From: Crocodylus rhombifer
Taxonomy: Eukaryota; Chordata; Crocodylia; Crocodylidae
DNA: 64,000 bases
Direction of reading: 5' to 3'
NCBI GenBank assembly: GCA_038503035.1
Contig: JAVSML010024569.1
Coordinates: 62,001-126,000 of the forward strand
The notes beneath the pieces are model-generated. The model had not been told where the DNA came from. It did not search any database and saw only the letters and a list, made by a program, of their open reading frames with translations. Position 1 is the first letter of the stretch; each line of letters begins with the position of its first letter. Shown in pieces: positions 12,336-25,371 of this stretch. The position numbers and the translations under genes were made by a program.

Positions 12336-14875
12336 AATCTGATCAATATCAAGGGCTGGATGGAAAAATCAAAATTTGGTAAAATGTCAGAATTAATCAT
12401 GTTAATGTCTCAAAAAGATCCCCGATGCTCTGCACATTTTTAGAACTGATTGATGTTTTCTAGTAATGCTATCTACTGCTCAGCCTACTCAGAATATCAG
12501 GATCTTGCATTTTAAGATATTGTGCTAACATACCCCAGTTTGCTAACTTCTTCTGTCCGGGTCAATAGTTTGATTCCTGCCCTGGCTGTTTAAAAAATGA
12601 TGGTGGTGATTTAAAAAATCATCCCCATTTGATAGAGAAGTGGGATGGTCTACATGATGCCAATTCCTAGCGGACTGATGAATACATCACAACTGCCACT
12701 GGTAGGCAAGCTTGTCATCAATGCCAGGGACCAAACTAAATCACAGCATTCCTCTCTTAGTGCCAGCTCAAAGGCTGAGGTGCAGCAATAGTAGAAAGCT
12801 TGACCTGCTTCTGTTGGTACTGCACTTGGTCAGGACTATTAATGTGACACACTTCACACGTAACAAACAGCTGTTGAATTCTAGTCAACTGCTGTGAAAC
12901 AGAATTCAGATTGCCATATTTCAGGATGGTAATGGATTCTTTTTGTGCTGGATTGAAGCACCGTGTGACAAAGATTATAAAAACTATAAATTAAACTGAC
13001 TCTCACCGTTAATACTGATATGCTGGATTTCCTAGGCATGCTAGGGAATTCTAACCTGTGGACCAAGTAATTTGTCTAATGGTTCTTCCTTTATACTCCT
13101 AGTCATGTAAAAAGATGAATTAAATGTTGATTCAACCATTCACCTGGCAAACTGTGAAATTTAAACCATAAATGGAAATTATTCATTTTTCCACCAGAGC
13201 TACTATGCTTTTAAGTTTTTCCTATCTCATCAAGTCCATTCTATTTTATAGTGTGTAAGGCCTTGTGAATTTCTAGAAATAATGAGAAAATGGTATTTGA
13301 AAACATCTTTGTGAATTCTACTTTGTGAATCAGCCTGGTTTCATTGACTTCCCTCTATGCTCGTCTTCCCAAGAGCATGAAGACAACAGTTTTCTATTCA
13401 CAGAAATATTGAGCTGCTGTTCAATTTATACATACCCAGCACCAGTCATAAACCGCATATTTGTGCATAACCAAGAGAATGCACTGCTTTCCATTTAAAA
13501 ATTAAAGCTACATCCAATTAAGAAAATGAATCAATTTTGTGTTCCTTAGGTGACCAGCTTCCAAAGAGTGAATGACTGAACAGAAAATCCATCCTCATTG
13601 ATTCTCAAAGACGGCCAAGTATCATGAATAAATTGCTTCTCACAAATCATTCACTCAGACTTAGTGGATACGTGCAAGTGTGGGTAGGTATTGAAAATTA
13701 AAATGAAAGGAAACCCAGCATTTAAAGTAATCAAAGGTGTTTAGGTAAAAATTACTCCTCATGGGCTATTTCTATACTCATTTTTTTTTTAGTGCCATTT
13801 CCTTGCTTTAACAAAGGCACACATTTTATAAATAGCCATTCAGCCACAAACATGTGGTGTGACTAATTAAATCCACAAAACAGTGGATGGAGCAGTTGGG
13901 TGAATGAGTAAACAACTAAAGAAAAGCAAATAATTTAGTCTCCTGGACAGTGGTTTGAGCCAACCCATGATGGTAGACAAGGTTGTTTCCCTCTAATGAC
14001 CGCCTGTTCAGTGGCCCATGTGAAATGAGTTGGCGGACTCATCCCCATTCCTACCAGATGATAGTCCTATCCACATCATAGAAAACCTTCTCCCAAATGG
14101 GAATTCCTACTGGCAGTCAAAACAAAGACAGAGACCAAGCATTGGAAATACCTTTATACAACTGGCTCTTTCATGTCATTATTGCAGGAAATAAAAGCAG
14201 CACAGCATACTAGCCACAGCCATTTGTGTTTTCCTTTTAGACATGATCTGTCTCATACCGGAGTCCTCTCCACATCTGGCCATTATTTTCCTATTGGTTA
14301 ATTATGAATGTCATCCTTTGGATGTCAAAGGATAACAGACTTTGGAGTCAGAACACTGCAAAATTACCAGGTTCTCAAGTGTGAAACATGGTGTGAAAAT
14401 TCACAAGGTCTCAGGTATGAAACATGAGTCTGTGAATTTGATGTAGAGTGAAAGGGCACCAAAAGGCTATTTTTGTTTTGAAATCACCATCTAATAGCAA
14501 ACAAATCCTACCATTTTGAGACAAATAGTTACAACAAGAGTGTTCCAATGGCATTCATTAGGAAATCATTATCCTTAAATTTTTAAAGATGTCAAAAGTT
14601 TTTACTTTTCACTAGACTTGGGACAACATTTGTGAGGGGTTGCATCCAATTTTGCAATAGTTGTAAATTCCTCGCAATTTTGCACAGATATTTTCTAAAT
14701 GTTGGGGACCTATACACAATGCAGAAGATATTAGAAATGATTTCACCTAAATAGATCCCAACACAGTGCAACATGGAATTTGAATTTCCTTCTACGTGAT
14801 GGGAGCCAGTAAGGTTTTGAATAAACTTCAGCATGACATATTTGATGACCTTTTAGCATGAAAGAGCAGTACAGG
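12336..14875. other. unassigned non-coding DNA
   Basis: AT-rich sequence with no coding domain, RNA gene or recognised repeat. The right end carries the left copy of the ACAGG target duplication (14871-14875) of the LTR that follows. Confidence 0.55.
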
Positions 14876-15009
14876 TGTAGCAGAGCACTAGGGTGCTCGC
14901 TACTAGCACCAGTAATGAGGACAGCTGCCAATCAATAGGGCAGCACAGGTGAGGGTTGCTAGGGCAACTAATGTGGGTCAGCTGGCTAGAAGTGGGCAGG
15001 ACCGGGCCC

Positions 15010-15017
15010 TTATAAAC
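15010..15017 (+). promoter_or_regulatory. TATA-like box of the solo LTR
   Basis: The motif ttataaac follows GGGCCC in the LTR, at a distance from the LTR start similar to the TATA-like motifs in the LTRs at 31.8 and 37.9 kb. It suggests a plus-strand U3 promoter. Activity is unknown. Confidence 0.5.
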
Positions 15018-15048
15018 AGCGAGGCCAAAGCCTAGCTAGCAGTTTCCT

Positions 15049-15079
15049 TCGGGCTGGGGCTGGGGCTGGGGCTGGGGCT
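15049..15079 (+). repeat. (GGGGCT)n hexamer repeat
   Basis: About five copies of the hexamer ggggct lie just downstream of the TATA-like site in the LTR. This is a G-rich microsatellite that could form G-quadruplex DNA or RNA; that is inference. Confidence 0.85.
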
Positions 15080-15539
15080 CGAGCTCGATGGCTGAGTGGA
15101 GCGGAGCGGCCAGAGTTGGTGGTTGCAGCCTTACCTTGCTGACTGGCTGCAATGATGCTAGGGAGGAGTAAACCCTGAAGAGAGGTAGGGTTGGGAGCCC
15201 TAGAGGGGCTTGGAGTTTACATTATGAGCAGGGAGGCTCTGTAGTGTTTGTGTTATAGCCAGTTGGCTCGGCTTGTGTTATAGTTACACCGGAGGACTGA
15301 GTGAGGCTGTAGGGGTATGAGGAGGCCTCATGGGAGCTCCCCAGCAGCTTGGGGGTTCCCGGTGCCCAGCAGGGGCACAGTGCCAGTGGGGCACAACTGT
15401 TTGTGCCGGAGTGGCGCTGTGTATGGGGTTTGGACCCCAGCCCATGAGGGCGGCAGTTTGCCCAGTGGGGCAAATGACCCAAGAAAGGGTCAAGGGGCCA
15501 GGCACGGCTACGGCCACCTGAGCCCCAGGTGCAGGAAAT

Positions 15540-15613
15540 GCGCGGCGCGAGGAGCGCGGTATAGGCCCCAGAGTGGGCGCGGCGCGAGGAGCGCGGTATA
15601 GGCCCCAGAGTAG
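15540..15613 (+). repeat. 37-bp tandem duplication in the LTR
   Basis: Two near-identical 37-bp units beginning gcgcggcgcgaggagcgcgg are adjacent (15540-15576 and 15577-15613). Both contain tataggcccc. This is a local duplication rich in CpG. Confidence 0.85.
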
Positions 15614-16065
15614 GCAGCGAGCGCGGCCAAAGACCCCAAGAGGGGCGGGAAAGCCCAGAGGTGGGCGGAGGGCCCTGAGGGGGCGAGGCGTTGAAAGAGT
15701 ACCTGGGCAAGGCAAGCCCAGGGGCACCAGGCTAGGGGCACTGGTGGGGAGACAGGCCCAGAGGCGCCAGACAGGGCATAGGGACACAAGGACCAGATAT
15801 CGTCCACAAACAGCTGCGAGGCTTGGGATGTGCTAAAGGGGAGGTTTGGAGGCACGCATTTGCCCATAAGGCTGGGGTGAGGGTACCCCACTTTGGAACG
15901 GAGGTGATACCAGCAAGGTGTTGTAGGTGTAAGTAGGCAGCCTCCCATACTGAACCTCAACATCAAAGATGTGGCGAGTGAGTAGAGGGTGCTGGACCAC
16001 CTTAACTTGGCACGGCAGGGGGCACTAGTGGGATCACGGCTGCCCCTGCGCCCCACTCCGTGACA

Positions 16066-19000
16066 ACAGGCTTTGCGTTATAGACTTTCTAGTCGTTTCT
16101 GCTTTAACTAATTTTCTGTCATAGGCAGGCACCTACCCTGTTCTTTCAATATAGCTCACCATTTCATGATGCTCTGGAACAGTTTCAAGTGAGAAAAGAA
16201 CGGAATATATCGTTAGCAACAAATGGCAAAATGGGAACAATCCTAAATTCCTCATCTTTGTGATAATGTGTAGCAATGGGAATTATCCATAGTGCTTACA
16301 TTCTGTTGATTTAGTAGGTTTTCTTGAGATGCTGAAAGGACAAAGTGTAAGGGCATGTCTATACCATCAGATGACCACTGTAAGGAGAGCTGCAGTGAAG
16401 CACAGCATACCTGCTCCATGCCTACTATAAACTGAAAAGATGTAATGCACTAATGAACTTGCCTGAAGCAAAGTTTTTGGTGCTTGCTCAGTGCCAAGCT
16501 CAGGGAAGCTACATTAAAACTCTTCAGGAGATAGCATGTACACAACTGGCATGCTGCGCTTCTCCACGGTATGGTCCTTTGATGGCACAGAAATGCCATA
16601 AGGGTCTTCTGGGTGACTTCAGGTAGTGGGTCAATCCAGAAAGTCACTAGGTTGGCTGGCAATTGTTTCTGTGGCTGTGACACTGACAATTCAGGTTTCC
16701 TTTGGGAACCACTTCTTGGTCTTCTTTGCTATAGGCTACATTTCTTGGTCTGTGCAGGAGAAAGGCCAGGCTTGAAACTTACAGGACAGCAAGCAAGAGA
16801 AGGCCTAATGCCCTAGGCAAGGGGGAAGAAGAGAAGCTGTGGCTGATCTTCCCTTCCAGTTCTGCAGTTACTGCTGGTGCTAGGTACTTAAAGACCTTTC
16901 ACCAAGTTGTTTACTACTCCCTGAGTGTTTTTTGTGGAAGGGAAAACTGGTCTGCTTGGCAGGCGGAAAATCGGGCACAATCTTTTTGTGTGAATCTTTT
17001 TAAATACAGTTGTAAAGTGCCTTATATTGCTGTAGCCTAAGCTGTAGGACACTGACTGAGCTTGTATTGATTTAAGGTGCTTTCCCACTGATGTAAGCAT
17101 ATCCTCCTGAATGGGTAGCTTCAATCTGACTAAAAGAGTTTCTAAACAGATTTGGTTACATCAGTGCAATGCTTATGAGGTACTGGTTACCTACAGGTTG
17201 GGCAAAGGTGAGCTGTGCCTTTTAAGCTAACACTTGAGTTCACAAATTCCTTCCAGCCACTGCTGTCTCATTGTCTGGGTGTGGAGGATTTGGAGTCTGC
17301 AGAATCAGGAAGAAGCTGTTGATACCAATGCGAGTAAATAGCTGCTGGGAGAATTACACAAAGATTACACATAGTCTCTTTGTCTCTCCTTAATCATATC
17401 AGCACACTTGTGCCTGGCTGTGGGTGGATGACAGAAACACGCTACATACTTCAAGATATTTTTTCAATTCAAATAAGCATTCCTCAAAATGTCATGACAC
17501 AGGTACAAGTGGTTTAAAACAAGCTACCAAGAATTTTGACACAAAATAGAATCTAAATAACAAAACTTTTGAGATTGGCATTTAGCCATCTCCATAAAAT
17601 TTCATGCATGTAGTACACATACATAGCTTGATTCTGTGACTTGTGGAAGGAGTCTGAGCTGTGGGGTGATGCCTTTCAAACAGAATGGGAGTGAATGGCA
17701 TACAACTTAGGTATGATCCTGGCATATGTTTCTCTGAAAGTAATGCATACAGCTGGGAACACTGAAAAGCCTGTCCATCACATGAATTTCTACATCATTG
17801 GATGAAAAATGTTTCATCACTAACCTAGGCGTGAGTGATTTTTTAAAAGAACGCTTCCTCTGACGTGTCTGGTACATATGGAAATACAGTACTTCATGAA
17901 AGCAGTAGTAACAAAAAAAACCAAAAGGAGAGAGCATGTGTGTGAGATCCAAAAAGGGAGGTACATATAGGATAGGGAAGGACATACAGGGTAGGGAAAA
18001 GTGGTGCCAGTGTTGCTGAGCTGGCATGGAGGAGGAACTTCCCGAATATTTCTGTCTAAAGCAAACAAAGAATTTCCAGGAAGTTATGAGTAATCATTTA
18101 ACTTTATGCCTAACTCTAGAAAGGGAAGAAACTATCCTAAAATAGTGGGACAAATATTTAAACAAGCAAAAAACTGCACTAGTCAGCTGAAGGAAATGGA
18201 GAGAACAGCCCAAAGTACTTTAAACAGAAAGAAACTAAGGCAGGAAAACCACAAGCAAGGGCCAAAAAACTAAATGAGTCAGTGAGGGAGTTAGCAAGCC
18301 TCATCTGCCATTTCTCCACAGAAAATACCATCCTCAGGACACTGCACAGCACCAGTCAAGCCTTCCCTCCCCAGCAGAACCACTCTGCTCCCACCACCTA
18401 CCTTTAAGAGGGAACTAAGTTGGGCTTAGCAGGTATGTGGGTCTTCCTGTTAGGCTTCCAATTGCTGCTTCCAGCTTCCAACTATGTAGCCCAAAACTGT
18501 GTGCCCAACAGTCTGTGGCATTAAAACATCTCATCTATGGGATACAGTCTCAAGAAGAGCAAGAGAACAAATGAATCGGTATGCTTGGTAGGAAACTAGA
18601 TCCACAAAAAGGCCTAAAGCCAGTAAAAAACATCCAAAGCAAGTGTCTGCGTGTGTGTATAGTCTCACTAGTCAGGCTTACTGTTTGTTATATGTTTTTC
18701 TGTGAATTTAAAGGTCTTTTACAGCTCTTTACTTGGGAATTAGTCCCTATCTTGGGTGATAGCTCTGATGCTCCCATTTTAATCTTCAATATGTTGGCTG
18801 GAATGGGACCCATCATGTCTGCCCCTGATACAGAGTATGTCCTGCTGTAGAGGATAACATCCTCCTAACTTTGAACTTGAACCCTATGATAGAGTAAGAG
18901 AAAGCTGTCAAAAACTACTGTTTTCCTTAGATTCTGGCAAGGGAAGGACTTGAGCCAAACAACACTGGGACGGAAGGTTTACCAGAGGTGGAAGGCTCTC

Positions 19001-21845
19001 CTTGTTCTCCCTGTCCTTTAGCTGAAAGGGGGCTAACAGGAAGGCCTAGAGCACTGCAGACTTCCCCATTTGGCATCTCCCCTTTCTATGACTTCCACTT
19101 CAGAGTCTCCCTCACATAAAGCATCTTTATAGGCAGTGGAGAAGCAGAGGTGATATGGAGGTAATGAGCATAGGGCCCTCTTCCTCTGGTTGTCATGGGA
19201 GCCCTATGCTGAGTCTCTGCAATTACGCTGTCAGCATTAATGGTGATAACTGTATTTATTACATCAGTTCATGTATGCAAATAAATGCACACAAAGCAGG
19301 TATTTGCAATATGTACATTGTGACAACATCTCTTGCTTGCTTGCATCATTAGAGTGAAATTCACTCCCTTCCACAAAGCCCAAGTAACTTGGGTTTATGA
19401 GGGTATCTTTGGATGTTGGAGAGGATGGAATGCAATCCCAGGAATTTGGAAGTAGGTCACAGAACTTCAGTACAGCTTTTTATGGCTCTTATCCTTCTCC
19501 ATAACCAGTAATACCGATCATTGCCTCCCTTCACTTCCATTCCATAAACTATTATACTTGTATGACTGCAGATGCAATAGCTGTTTTTGACTCACCACAA
19601 AGTCACCACTACCTCCTTCCATTATACATCAGTCTATTTCTGGCTAGCGACACTCTGCAGCATGCAGATTTGGAGGCAGTTGCCTTACTGATACCAGAAG
19701 GCAAACCCAGTGCCTGGTGGTGTAGTGGGGATAGTCTTGTACAGGTTCCTAACTCTGTAGTGAATTTTATCTTAGGGAAAGCACACATACCCTATTTCTA
19801 CAAAAACCTTCTTAACCATTCCAGCCTATTTGAATCCAAGTGACTCAGGGGTTTTTCACTTTCCTGAAGTCGAGCAAGGCAAAAATGAAGCAAAAACTGG
19901 ATTATAAAAGGAATTCAAATACTAGCATTCTGATACTGTTAGAAAGTAAGTATTTGTGTTTGGGCTGCTGACTAAAAATAACAATTTTATTTTAATGTGG
20001 TAAACCACATGACTGGGACTTTTTAATTCTATATTATTTACTTATTTTTTAAGCTAAACTGATTCTGAAACACACATTATCCACACTTTGTGAGTGCCAG
20101 CAAACAAGGTTTTTGGGCGGAGTGTGGGGGATTGCTATTCTATTTTTAGGCTCTTAAGTCTAGGATTGCAAACAGATGCACGTATGATTTTCCCCCCTTC
20201 TTCCCTGCAGAAGAAAAATAAACAGTAAACCAAGGTTGACAGTGTCTTCAGAACAAGCACACAGACATACAAGACAATAGAAGTTTTATTTCAGAACCCT
20301 AATCAGTGCCAAGCTTCCAATCTGTAAAACATTTACTCCTGATGTGTTGAGAAGGAGAGAAGGACAGCTGTGTGTCAGCATCAATCTGTTCTGTGGAAAC
20401 ACAAAGCCTAGTTTTGTGTGCTTTGATCTGATGTGATGATAAACAGTAGACAGACTCAAAGAGCTGTTTTTTCCAATACAGCTTCAAAAAAAAAGTGACA
20501 ACTACTATGAATGCTTACACCTTAGCAGACACAAATATTTGCTAAATATAGTACTGTCCCATCCACGTGTTGTTTCTGTGGTTCTGCTTACATTTGTACT
20601 TACACATAAACACCATCATTGTGTATGAGTAACATGCAAGTAGACAACATTATCAAAAAAGGAAAAGAAGTTTAATGAGACTTGGATGTCACATGTCCCA
20701 GTGTAATTACCCAAGGGCCCTTATAATCAGTGAAGTTAAGTTGGTGAAACTGGAGTGAGGCGATTAGAATCAGGATTTAGGGTGCTCCAGATCTCTGATT
20801 CAATGTCCATTGAAGATTTCCTGTTGGCTTCATTATGCTTTGAATCATGCTACAAATTTGATTCAATGGCAGCTAGCCAAGTGGGTCTAGGCCAGGCTTA
20901 AAAGTATTCTTAAAAGAAAAAAAAATACTGTTAAAAAAAGAAATCAAAGGGTTTCTATAACCACAATACAATGCATCGTGCCTACTAATATATTGCTGCA
21001 ATATCTAGAGGCACTTTTCCTAGGGTAGAAAAACAAAAGCACAAAATCCCCAACTATTTTTCCCCAGCTCAGGAATTCCGATTCTAAGATCAGTGAATAC
21101 AAATGAGAACAGACCGAATACACCATGTTCCCTCCTCCCCCTCCATGAAACAGCTTCCACGACACCATGAAAATAAGTTCCATGGCAAGGAGCCCAGTTA
21201 CTGGGCCAACTGCCAGAGGGCCTCCAAACTTCATTGATTAAAACACCTGAACAAAGAGGTTAAGCCTTCAATGTACTCTGTAAGTGCCCAAGACCACGTA
21301 TTTCCCATGGGGAGGTGAAAACAACATAAAGACTAACCAGGGAGAATACCCAGCCATCAACTCCAAGAACTCTATCAGGATCCAAAGACTGTCGTGGAAT
21401 GACCACAGGACATTGGGGATGAGGCTGTCTTTGAGTCTATAAATAAGAACCAGACCACTGAAGGCTTCAGAGATCAGCTCAATTTGTATATGGCAAATCC
21501 AAAATCTGAGCATGACCATAGTGTTCTGAACTGCCTTTCATAATGCCTGCACAATTAACAAGTATCAATTATACAGAGAAAAAAACTGAGGGGATACATA
21601 GAAGGAAAGGGAACAACATTTTCAGGAGTGTTTATTTACCTCAAAAACCTTAGGGTTTTTGGGCATGTCCAATATCATCCACGTCAGTCATCATTTTAGG
21701 ATTAAGCTCTTCTGCCCACAACCCAAACTGAAGTTAATGGAAACTGTAGGTACTCAGCACTTGCAAAAAATCAAAGTTAAGATGGGCATACCCAACAAAA
21801 GTTGAAGTCATACCCAACAAAAAGACAAATCATTAAGAAGACGGT
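16066..21845. other. long stretch of unassigned non-coding DNA
   Basis: About 5.8 kb with no gene, RNA gene or transposon ends that I can support. A gggcatgtctata phrase at 16353 resembles the left end of the TIR family seen at 21846 and 50126, but no matching right end was found. The open frames (for example 17707-18068 minus and 20944-21519 minus) have no domain character. Confidence 0.5.
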
Positions 21846-22001
21846 AGGCCCATCTACACATTCATTAATGTGCTGTAATTATGGCACATTAAGTTTAGTA
21901 CCTGTAATCAAGTGTACTTTAGTACTAAAGTTCAGTACCTGTCATTCATTCATTGGCAGCCATTGGTTTTGGGAGACCATGAGGATTGCACCCTTGGTAG
22001 A

Positions 22002-23950
22002 TTACCAGGTAACACCATGGCTTCTTGAGTGGCTGAGGAGTCTGTTGCACAACAGGCCGACCTTCTGGCAAGTTGCACATACAAATTCAGTTGAGCTTGC
22101 ACTAGTATGCCGAGTACGGTTTTGTCTTGCCTGCCTCCAATGCCTGTTCTCTAGCTCATCATTAACCCTTTCCATCTCAAAGCAATGTAGGCCCTGCTTC
22201 ATAGTGGCTTTCCACTAGCAGCAGTCCAAAGCAATTGATTCCCAGCAGTGGCCAGCAATGCTCAGTTCATGAAGGTTTATCTTTCAGACATCAACAAAAT
22301 GGAGTTTGGGACACCCAATTTGACATTTGCCAGTGGTCAGCTCACCATAGAGTATGTCCTTGGGGATTCTGGCATTACTCATACTGTTCACATGTCCTAA
22401 CCAGAGGCATCTCTGTTTAGGAGCACAAACATACCGGATATCCGGATATCATTCCAGAACAGTGGAGTTGTAGATTTTGTCATGCCATGTTACGCCCAAG
22501 ATATTGCAGAAATGTCAAAGATGGAAACTGATCTGTTTTGTTTCTTCCTTGGCACAAGGAGTCTATATTTCACTGCTGTAAAATAGAGAGCTAAATACAC
22601 AGGTGCTGTAGATAGATATCTTTGTCAACAGAGTGAGCACTCTGTTTTTCCAAACTTTCTTTTGAAGTTTAGCCATGGTGTTGCTTCCCTTTCCAATGCA
22701 AGCATTAATTTTGGCTTTTGTGAGGCAGTGAAGCCCATGTAAGTTATTTTTAACCACTTCAGGCTTTCATTATTTAGTCTAACTTTGGGAGGGTGGTCAA
22801 CCTGTTGACCCAAGACTACCGTCTTCTTTAAACTAATGATCAGACTAAAATCATCACAAGCATGAGAAAGGCAATCCATGAGACTTTGCAGTCCTGCTTC
22901 TGAATGACTAAATTGCTGCATCATTGGCAAAGAGCATTTCATGGACAAGAACTTCTCAGGCTTTTGTTTTCACTTTGAGATAAGAAAAGTTAGAGGGTTT
23001 CCCATCAGATCTGGTCTGAAGGTATGATCCTTCTGAACAGCTACCAAATGCATATTTGAGTAGGACAGTGAAGAAAATCCCCAAAAGTGTCAGAGCTAGG
23101 ACATAGCCCTGTTTGACACCACTCTTGTTTTCAAAATTCTTCAGAAGGTTACTCAACAAACTGCACCATTCCACACATACCAATGTGGAAGGACTTGATT
23201 ATGCTCAGGAGTTTAGGGAGGTAGCCAATCTTCTTCAGGATTCAGAATAAGCCATCTCTGCTAACAAGATCAAAAGCTTTGGCAAGATCAACAAATACTA
23301 TGTACAGAGATTTCCTTTGTTCATGGCACTTTTCTTGTAGCTGTACCAAGGAGAATATCATATCTGTTGTGGATCTGCTTAATCTGAAACCACATAGAGA
23401 TTCAGGGTAGACCCTGTCTGCAAGGTTCTGCAGTCTTTAGCAGGACAACTTTGGTGAACAACTTCCCAATGATGCAAAGTAACGATATACTGCTATAGTT
23501 ATTGCAGTCGCTCATATCACCTTTGTTTTTGTACTGAGTGACAATGCTTGCATCCTTCAGGTCTTAAGGAACTTCACAGTCTCTTCAACACATACATATT
23601 AGTTCACACAGATGGAAGAGGAGTACAGATTTCACATGCTTAACTTCAACTGGTGCAACCACACCTAGGGCTTTACTACAAGCAAGCTGATCAATGGCTT
23701 TTTCTACTTTGTCTACAACAGGTTCATGGTCAAACGGTATCATGGTTGAGAGGTCTTCAACTGCATTGAGAGCGAAGTCACAGACCACATTTTCATGAGA
23801 GTAGAGTTCTCGATAATGTTCAACCCATCGATCTATCTGCTTATTGTGATCATTGATGACATGCATGTGGAGGATTTTAAAGGGATGGTCTTCCTTGGAA
23901 CATGGCCAAGAGCTTTTCTGATGCCCCATACTAGTGGCTCCCAACCTCAT
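22002..23950 (-). pseudogene. RTE-like LINE reverse transcriptase relic
   Basis: Read on the minus strand, the order is: the linker RWVEHYRELYS (in 23585-23950), motif A VDLAKAFD intact at 23269-23292, motif B GVKQGYVLALTL (in 22956-23183), motif C reading FAND at 22920-22931 instead of FADD, the ISLKKT block and MAKLQKKVWKNR (22563-22948). The C-terminal FVCATCQK with a downstream SHSRSH (22002-22202) resembles the Cys/His motif ending this family. Stops and frameshifts separate the blocks. The motif C Asp-to-Asn change removes a catalytic residue. Confidence 0.78.
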
Positions 23951-24173
23951 GTCACAACCCTAAAAAGGATTGTGGGGCGTCCACCTCTCACTCTATCCTT
24001 CCTGCCTGTGGGGCTCTCCTGGCTCATGGTCTGCACAGCTCTTGCTGCTGCTGCCTCCTGCAATCCTGGCCTGGCCTGGGGTCTGCTGGTGCCACTGGGT
24101 ATAAGTCAGTCAGCAGCAGGGGGTGGGGGTCACGACCCAGATTTAGGGTCACAGCAAAAAAAGGGAGCCACTG
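23932..24173. mobile_element. 242-bp hAT-like non-autonomous element inside the LINE
   Basis: The left end tagtggctcccaacc and the right end gggagccactg form a terminal inverted repeat (agtggctccc shared). The flanks ccccatac (23924-23931) and ccctatat (24174-24181) match at 6 of 8 positions, as for an aged 8-bp hAT duplication. It interrupts the LINE coding text between a GDMVAIY-like block on its high-coordinate side and a CSKEDHPFKI block on the other, so it landed after the LINE. No transposase is encoded. Confidence 0.78.
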
Positions 24174-24860
24174 CCCTATATATTGCTACCATATCACCTC
24201 AGTCAGCAGCTTTTTGGATACTTCACACAGTTGTGGTCAATAATCATTTACACACCATCTTGCTGTACATGTCACCTTTTACTGGATTTCTTGAAGCACC
24301 TGCAAGTTGGAGTGGCTAGGGTCACACTTGTATTTAAGGAAAACACCATTTTTTTCTCTATGAGTGGGATCATTTCAGATGAGTTCTCAATGTCATTTGA
24401 GCTGTGATACAAGGTACCACAAGGCAGTTTGATAGATGGCTTGTTTGAACTGAACCCAATACTCCTCAGCAGTATTATATACCTTAAGATATGATAGAGC
24501 CCCAGAAAGAGTTTTAATGAATCGAGATGATGCATTTTCAGCTTTCAGTCATGTGGCATTTATTCATAGTAAGGAGAGTTTCTTGCTCTTGTACAATTTC
24601 CTGGGATGTAATTTGACTTCAGTGCATACCAATGAAGGATCAGTATCCACCATCACTCTGATAGGATCACATAATTATTATATCACATAAGAAGTCTTAT
24701 GAGCAGGTTATAATCAGGTTGAGTTGATGGCAGTGTCCAGATCGTGGGTGGTGCCAAGATACTTTGTGTTGAGATTTCATGTTGAAGAAAGAATGTCATA
24801 CTACGTTCATGCAATGAGCTACATTCAAGTAAATGTTGTCCATTCATTTTTGTTGGCTTT

Positions 24861-25371
24861 TCATTCATTTTTGCTGACACCATTAGTGCCCAAACAGCGA
24901 GGCCAGTCAGCATGCTCAGTGCCAACCCTTGCACTGAAGTCTTCAAGCAGGAGGAATTTTTCATTAGGTAAAATATTATTGATTAAAGCACTAAGCTCAT
25001 TATAGAAGTGGTCCTTTGATTTGGGTGAATCAGTGAGAGTTGGAATGTATGCACATAAGAGATTGACAGAACTAGATGAAGTAGTGAGTGGAAGCACCAT
25101 TAATCTTTCGAAGACTTTGTTTAGGGGTTCTATTGCAAACAGCATCTTATTTTTGACTGCAAAGCCAATACTATACCCTGTGATTTCTTTGGACTGTTTC
25201 CCACACCAGAAAAAAAATGTAGTTCTTTGCCTTCAGGCAGCCACTACCTGGTAGTCTGGTCTCTTGTACAGCAACAATATTGACATTCAGTCTCAACAGT
25301 TCTGCATCAATGACTGCAGTTTTGTGTGCATTATCAATGGCTTGGAGGTTGTCAGATATACCTGGGCTCAT
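24861..25371 (-). pseudogene. RTE-like LINE endonuclease relic
   Basis: Two minus-strand frames give the APE-type endonuclease that nicks the target. The N-terminal part (25171-25371) contains VAVQETRLPGSG, where the Glu of QET is the metal-binding residue of the family. The next part (24861-25145) contains LLLEDFSARVGTEHADWPRCLG, matching the family GDFNARVG block with Gly-to-Glu and Asn-to-Ser changes. The substituted Asn position is normally conserved in APE-type nucleases. The two parts are in different frames and neither has a credible start. It is certainly non-functional. Confidence 0.75.

Larger units (their letters stand above)
14876..16065 (+). mobile_element. solo LTR of an LTR retroelement, TSD ACAGG
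   Basis: This 1190-bp GC-rich block starts with TGTAGCAGAG and ends with CCGTGACA, giving the TG...CA ends of an LTR. It is flanked by perfect 5-bp direct repeats ACAGG at 14871-14875 and 16066-16070. A TATA-like site lies about 135 bp in. No gag, pol or env is adjacent, and there is no second LTR, so it is most simply a solo LTR left by recombination between the two LTRs of a provirus or Ty3-like element. A 5-bp duplication fits either a Ty3/gypsy element or an endogenous retrovirus. The frames inside on both strands (for example 15222-15787 minus) are open because of GC content and repeats and are not called as genes. Confidence 0.82.

Noticed and set aside
15222..16056. Three overlapping minus frames of 162-182 codons
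   Set aside because: They overlap in different frames inside the GC-rich LTR at 14876-16065 and consist of Pro/Arg/Ser/Ala-rich text without domains.
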